Shown in pieces: positions 61,568-64,000 of a stretch of DNA of 64,000 nt. The notes beneath the pieces are model-generated. The model saw only the letters and a program-made list of their open reading frames with translations. It searched no databases and was not told the origin of the DNA. Where the stretch lies: contig NZ_VHIM01000002.1 of NCBI RefSeq assembly GCF_006494655.1, positions 62,001 through 126,000 on the forward strand, written 5' to 3'. The first letter of the stretch is position 1; every line of letters begins with the position of its first letter. A program made the translations under genes and the position numbers. Source of the DNA: Arthrobacter agilis. GTDB taxonomy: Bacteria; Actinomycetota; Actinomycetes; Actinomycetales; Micrococcaceae.

Positions 61568-62065
61568 GTGGCTCAGAACACTGAAGAGCTGAATGAATCG
61601 ACTGAGGAGCTCACGAGCTACACCTCAGAGTCCACCGAGGGCAGCGAGACCGCCGTCAAGGAGCGCCCTGCGCTGACCGTCGGCGGCGGAGCCGTCGGAC
61701 GCCGCAAGGAAGCAGTCGCCCGCGTGCGCCTCGTTCCCGGCACGGGCAAGTGGATCGTCAACGGGCGCGAGCTCGCCGACTACTTCCCGAACAAGCTGCA
61801 CCAGCAGGAAGTCAACGATCCCTTCAAGCTCCTCGAGCTCGATGGTGCGTACGACGTCATCGCCCGTATCCACGGTGGTGGCCCGTCCGGCCAGGCCGGC
61901 GCCCTGCGCCTCGGCGTGGCACGCACGCTCAACGAGATCGACCGCGAGAACAACCGCCCCGCCCTCAAGAAGGCAGGCTTCCTGACCCGTGACGCCCGCG
62001 TCATCGAGCGCAAGAAGGCCGGTCTCAAGAAGGCTCGCAAGGCACCTCAGTACTCCAAGCGCTAA
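61568..62065 (+). CDS. rpsI: 30S ribosomal protein S9, with N-terminal extension
   Basis: 165 residues, against about 130 in E. coli. The first ~38 residues are Glu/Ser/Thr-rich and probably disordered. The core begins [12 protein letters not shown] and ends [12 protein letters not shown], whose terminal Arg contacts P-site tRNA. GTG 61568 follows GGAG. Confidence 0.97.
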   Translation: MAQNTEELNESTEELTSYTSESTEGSETAVKERPALTVGGGAVGRRKEAVARVRLVPGTGKWIVNGRELADYFPNKLHQQEVNDPFKLLELDGAYDVIARIHGGGPSGQAGALRLGVARTLNEIDRENNRPALKKAGFLTRDARVIERKKAGLKKARKAPQYSKR

Positions 62066-62080
62066 GCTCGCCCAGCGTTT

Positions 62081-62113
62081 CGATGCCCGTCCGGGCCTTC
62101 CGGGCGGGCATCG
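62081..62113 (+). terminator. Terminator after rpsI
   Basis: CGATGCCCGTCCGG (62081-62094) pairs with CCGGGCGGGCATCG (62100-62113), with one G-U pair and a 5-nt loop. It is followed by G-T-G-C-T-T-T rather than a long T run. Confidence 0.8.
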
Positions 62114-62175
62114 TGCTTTAACCTGTTGGAGGCCCACCTGAGCGGTCTCGAGTTCTTCACTTAGGATGATCAACG

Positions 62176-63534
62176 ATGAGCAAGTTATTCGGCACCGATG
62201 GCGTGCGCGGTCTGGCCAACGGCCTGATTACCGCGGAACTCTCCCTGCAGCTGGCCCAGGCGGCCGCCGTGGTCCTCGGACACAACGCGGTCGACGGCGG
62301 GCGGCGGCCCACAGCGGTCATCGCCCGCGACCCACGGATCAGCGGTGAGTTCATCGCGGCCGCCGTCGAAGCCGGCCTCGCGAGTTCGGGCGTGGACGTC
62401 TACGACGCCGGCGTGCTGCCCACTCCCGCGGCCGCGTTCCTCGTCGCGGACCTCGACGCCGACTTCGGTGTGATGATCTCCGCCTCCCACAACCCCGCAC
62501 CGGACAACGGCATCAAGTTCCTCGCCCGTGGCGGCAAGAAGCTGAGCGACGCCCTCGAGGATGCGATCGAGGCGGAGATGTCGAGCGACAGCCGCCGGCC
62601 CGTCGCCGGTGACGTCGGGCGTATCCAGCGGTTCGCGGACGCCGAGGATCGCTATATCGTGCACCTCCTGCAGACGCTCCCGCACCGCCTCGAGGGCCTG
62701 AAGGTGGTCCTCGATTGCGCGCATGGCGCGGCCAGCGGGTGCTCTCCCGAGGTCTTCCGGAACGCCGGCGCGGACATCGTGGTCATCGGGGCCGACCCCG
62801 ACGGCGTGAACATCAACGACGGCTACGGCTCCACGCACCTGGAGAAGCTGCAGAGCGCTGTCCTCGAGCACGGCGCCGATCTGGGAATCGCCCATGACGG
62901 CGACGCCGACCGCTGCCTCGCCGTCGATCACGAGGGGACGGTCGTGGACGGCGACCAGATCATGGCCGTCATGGCGATGGCGATGAAGGACGCGGGGAAG
63001 CTCCGCGACGACACCCTCGTGGCGACCGTCATGAGCAACCTCGGGCTGAAGCTCGCACTCCGCGACGGCGGCATCACCATCAGGGAGACGGCGGTGGGGG
63101 ACCGCTATGTCCTCGAGGGGATGCGCGACGGCGGCTACACCCTGGGCGGCGAACAGTCCGGCCACGTGATCTTCGCGGAGTACGCGACCACGGGCGACGG
63201 CGTGCTGACCGGGCTCCAGATCGCGGCCCGCATGGCAGGAACGGGCAAGAGCCTCAAGGAACTCGCCGCTGTCATGACGAAGCTCCCGCAGGTCCTCATC
63301 AACGTCAAGGATGTGGATCGTACGGCGGTGACGTCGGACGAGCGGGTCCAGGAGGCCGTCCGCGACGCCGAAGCCGTCCTCGGTGAGACCGGCCGCGTGC
63401 TGCTGCGCCCCTCGGGGACCGAGCCCGTGGTGCGCGTGATGGTCGAGGCCGCGGACATCGGCACGGCCCAGCGGATCGCGGAGGACCTCGCCGCGGTGGT
63501 GCAGGAGCACCTCTCGCTCGCACCCGTCGCGTAG
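62176..63534 (+). CDS. glmM: Phosphoglucosamine mutase
   Basis: 452 residues. It converts glucosamine-6-phosphate to glucosamine-1-phosphate for peptidoglycan precursors. The phosphoserine is S104 in I-S-A-S-H-N-P. The metal site is D-G-D-A-D-R and the sugar loop G-G-E-Q-S-G-H. The phosphate site near the end is R-P-S-G-T-E-P. Length is normal. It follows rpsI, the standard actinobacterial order. ATG 62176 has A-G-G-A upstream. Confidence 0.97.
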   Translation: MSKLFGTDGVRGLANGLITAELSLQLAQAAAVVLGHNAVDGGRRPTAVIARDPRISGEFIAAAVEAGLASSGVDVYDAGVLPTPAAAFLVADLDADFGVMISASHNPAPDNGIKFLARGGKKLSDALEDAIEAEMSSDSRRPVAGDVGRIQRFADAEDRYIVHLLQTLPHRLEGLKVVLDCAHGAASGCSPEVFRNAGADIVVIGADPDGVNINDGYGSTHLEKLQSAVLEHGADLGIAHDGDADRCLAVDHEGTVVDGDQIMAVMAMAMKDAGKLRDDTLVATVMSNLGLKLALRDGGITIRETAVGDRYVLEGMRDGGYTLGGEQSGHVIFAEYATTGDGVLTGLQIAARMAGTGKSLKELAAVMTKLPQVLINVKDVDRTAVTSDERVQEAVRDAEAVLGETGRVLLRPSGTEPVVRVMVEAADIGTAQRIAEDLAAVVQEHLSLAPVA

Positions 63535-63564
63535 CCGGCTCCTGCCAGTTCCCGCCCGGGTCGC

Positions 63565-64000
63565 TCAGCCCCGCACACACGTCGACACGAGCGCCCGGCA
63601 GGGCCGCGCGCAGGCGGTCGTCGCGCTGCGCGGCTCCAGGAGGCGCGCCACGGCGTCGTCGTACCGCGCCACCGCGATCTCCGCGATCACCGGAGTCGGC
63701 AGCAGGGGAGGGGCGACGACGTCGGCCCCCGCCTTCGCGAGCTGGTCGTGGAAGTACCCGGGCGCCAGGAGGTAGGACGCGAGCGCCACGCGCGGCCCCC
63801 CGTCCGAGCGGGAGGCGGCGACGGCGTCCGGCACCGACGGTGACGCCTTCGACCCGAACCCTGCCCGCACCTGCCCCGCCCTGAGCCCGGCGAGGACGGA
63901 CAGCACCTCCCCGACGTCCTCCGCGGCGCAGGCGTCCGACGATCCGGCCGCTGCGACGACGACGGCGTCGTCCCCGGCCACCCCCGACGCGGTGAGCCGC
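63565..64000 (-). CDS. Sirohydrochlorin chelatase-like (CbiX/SirB family) protein, partial
   Basis: The C-terminal part (at least 145 residues) of a chelatase-fold protein; the gene runs off the right edge. It carries A-S-Y-L-L-A-P-G-Y-F-H-D-Q-L, a family signature, and the strand V-V-V-A-A-A-G-S-S-D. A GTG at 63981 is in frame, but residues before it look coding, so it is probably internal. Family members insert metal into sirohydrochlorin or related tetrapyrroles; the exact substrate is unknown. It converges with glmM. Confidence 0.8.
   Translation of the reverse strand, partial: RLTASGVAGDDAVVVAAAGSSDACAAEDVGEVLSVLAGLRAGQVRAGFGSKASPSVPDAVAASRSDGGPRVALASYLLAPGYFHDQLAKAGADVVAPPLLPTPVIAEIAVARYDDAVARLLEPRSATTACARPCRALVSTCVRG

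Overview
The window is a high-GC actinobacterial chromosome segment, most likely from the Micrococcaceae (Arthrobacter-like). This rests on gene order (tRNA-Trp/secE/nusG/rplKA, rplJL, rpoBC, the str, S10, spc and alpha clusters, rplM-rpsI-glmM), a TTG-started rpoB opening M-V-A-S-S, acidic or Arg/Gly-rich extensions on NusG and several ribosomal proteins, tRNA-Trp without an encoded CCA, and frequent GTG/TTG starts. The assignment is inference from sequence features; no database search was done.

Layout. 1-2493: the tail of a sensor kinase, its LuxR-type response regulator, and a convergent aminotransferase. 2625-8187: tRNA-Trp, secE, nusG, rplK, rplA, then a frameshifted GNAT acetyltransferase gene, then rplJ-rplL behind an L10-type leader. 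8286-13895: a thiolase and isopentenyl diphosphate isomerase on the minus strand, divergent from a compact crtE-crtB-crtI operon for lycopene-type carotenoids. 14313-21890: rpoB and rpoC. 22292-26733: rpsL, rpsG, fusA, tuf. 27229-32627: S10 operon. 32951-37160: spc operon, which lacks an S14 gene. 37386-43575: secY, adk, map, infA, rpmJ, rpsM, rpsK, rpoA, rplQ, followed by truA. 61084-63534: rplM, rpsI, glmM. The right edge holds a partial sirohydrochlorin-chelatase-like gene.

The accessory part is the roughly 16.5 kb between truA and rplM (44568-61083), which separates genes often found close together in actinobacteria. It has two modules. The first (44707-47773) encodes a secreted DUF4397 protein with a C-terminal anchor-like tail, a class F-type sortase, an ECF sigma factor and its membrane anti-sigma factor. 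The second (47770-60836) is a complete Flp/Tad pilus locus: flp pilin, two TadE/G-like proteins, CpaB, a TadZ/CpaE-like ATPase, the CpaF/TadA ATPase, TadB, TadC and a prepilin peptidase. It also holds a PAS histidine kinase, a divergent OmpR-type regulator, a PAS-PAS-GGDEF-EAL protein divergent from flp, and a small Hpt-fold protein coupled to tadC. That protein appears to have Leu where the phosphoacceptor His should be.

Non-coding structure is rich. There are many intrinsic-terminator hairpins, a three-way-junction-like element between rpoB and rpoC, competing hairpins between fusA and tuf, a terminator-like hairpin inside the start of truA, a short upstream ORF overlapping the start of the pilus-locus response regulator, and a recurrent TAGACT -10 element before several translation genes. 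No CRISPR array, rRNA, insertion sequence or prophage was seen.
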